A stretch of 31,286 bases of DNA from CAYPXJ01 sp964414595 (GTDB lineage Bacteria; Pseudomonadota; Alphaproteobacteria; Rickettsiales; CAIJLX01): contig CAYPXJ010000017.1 of NCBI GenBank assembly GCA_964414595.1, positions 1-31,286 on the forward strand, read 5' to 3'. A program made the translations under genes and the position numbers. Position 1 is the stretch's first letter. Each line of letters starts with the position of its first letter. Positions 30,813-31,286 of this stretch are shown piece by piece. Below the pieces are notes generated by a model that did not search any database, was not told the DNA's origin, and saw only the letters and a program-made list of their open reading frames with translations.

Positions 30813-31286
30813 ATGAAAAACGTCGCAAAAGAAAAAGCAAAACCCATCCACATCACCACCGATCCATTCCCCGCGTCGCAGAAAAAGTATATCTCGGGAA
30901 ATCTGCATAAAGATATTCGCGTGGCGATGCGCGAAATCAGCGTGAAAGATACGGTTACGCCAAAAGTGACGGTCTATGATACCTCCGGCCCGTATACCGA
31001 TCCGAATGTAACCATTGATATTCGCCAAGGTCTGCCGAAGCTGCGCCAGAAATGGATCGAAGCGCGCGCTGATGTAGAAAAATATATTGGCCGCGATATT
31101 CGCCCGATGGATAACGGCTTTAAAGATAACGAACCAATGCGTGGCCTGGCGGAGGAATTTCCGCATCCGAACAAAACGCCGCTGCGCGCAAAACGCGGTC
31201 AGAACGTGACGCAGATGCACTACGCGCGGAAAGGCATCATCACGCCGGAGATGGAATACATCGCGATCCGCGAGAACCAGCGCCGC
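30813..31286 (+). CDS. thiC: Phosphomethylpyrimidine synthase ThiC, 5' part (runs off window)
   Basis: ThiC is a radical SAM enzyme that converts aminoimidazole ribotide to HMP phosphate for thiamine synthesis. The first 158 codons are present. The ATG at 30813 follows GCAGGAG by 5 nt. The N-terminus shows ThiC features: ITTDPFPASQKKYISG near residue 14, YDTSGPYTDPNVTIDI near 55-70, and QMHYARKGIITPEMEYIAIREN near 133-154, the start of the ThiC core. The C-terminal CX2CX4C cluster motif lies outside the window. Thiamine genes of this kind are usually TPP-riboswitch controlled. The upstream gap instead contains only element R6 and about 30 nt of AT-rich DNA. Confidence 0.96.
   Translation, partial: MKNVAKEKAKPIHITTDPFPASQKKYISGNLHKDIRVAMREISVKDTVTPKVTVYDTSGPYTDPNVTIDIRQGLPKLRQKWIEARADVEKYIGRDIRPMDNGFKDNEPMRGLAEEFPHPNKTPLRAKRGQNVTQMHYARKGIITPEMEYIAIRENQRR

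Noticed and set aside
1..31286. Insertion sequences, prophage or integron parts
   Set aside because: No transposase, integrase or resolvase motifs and no terminal repeats of that kind were found. The T4SS block has base usage like its neighbours and no flanking att-like repeat at either tRNA.

Overview
This window is chromosomal DNA of an alphaproteobacterium, roughly half GC by eye. The evidence is a TrcR/DUF1013 cell-cycle regulator, perfect CtrA boxes (TTAA-N7-TTAA), an alphaproteobacterial-type SecB, the order tatABC-serS-M23 lipoprotein, a zf-CHCC protein, and a Pseudomonas-type homoserine kinase. The type IV secretion block (virB3, virB4, then three successive virB6 paralogues) is laid out like the rvh system of Rickettsiales and related deep-branching alphaproteobacteria. 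Genes for methionine, threonine, lysine, thiamine and queuosine synthesis argue against a strongly reduced obligate symbiont. A 10-N run inside dapB indicates a scaffolded, probably metagenomic, assembly. I cannot fix the order or genus from sequence alone.

Layout. 1-2218: 5' part of metE (minus) divergent from secB (plus). 2219-3152: a hairpin repeat, a possible small membrane-peptide locus (minus) with a CtrA box upstream, and tRNA-Ala(TGC). 3231-4381: trcR and a convergent small heat-shock gene whose leader carries a ROSE-like RNA thermometer. 4612-12754: an unrecognised helical protein, then virB3-virB4-virB6-virB6-virB6. 12921-14035: a virB7-like lipoprotein gene followed closely by thrB. 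14166-16757: dapB (minus), a DUF6111-like gene and the CCA-adding enzyme (plus), and xseB (minus). 16763-19683: secA (minus) and tRNA-Ile(GAT). 19701-22570: a kinase-like protein of unknown role and a Kef-type K+/H+ antiporter (both minus). 22640-26236: tatA-tatB-tatC-serS and an NlpD-like lipoprotein. 26402-28947: cytochrome bc1 operon (minus). 29067-30660: queC-queE (minus) and a divergent zf-CHCC gene. 30813 to the end: 5' part of thiC.

Two non-coding patterns tie the window together. First, three transcription units (unknown gene 4682-5665, the virB3 operon, kinase-like gene 19701-20771) each start with a perfect CtrA box followed after exactly 11 nt by a TAnnnT -10 box. This suggests a CtrA-activated set containing a secretion machine and two uncharacterised proteins. 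A fourth box precedes the small-peptide locus but lacks that -10. Second, six dispersed palindromic elements of about 120 bp, all centred on GTAC-(6-7 nt)-GTAC, sit in intergenic gaps. Their outer arms differ between copies yet stay self-complementary within each copy. Secretion and export functions (SecA, SecB, Tat, T4SS) are also unusually dense here, and the Rieske protein at 28414-28947 is itself a predicted Tat substrate.
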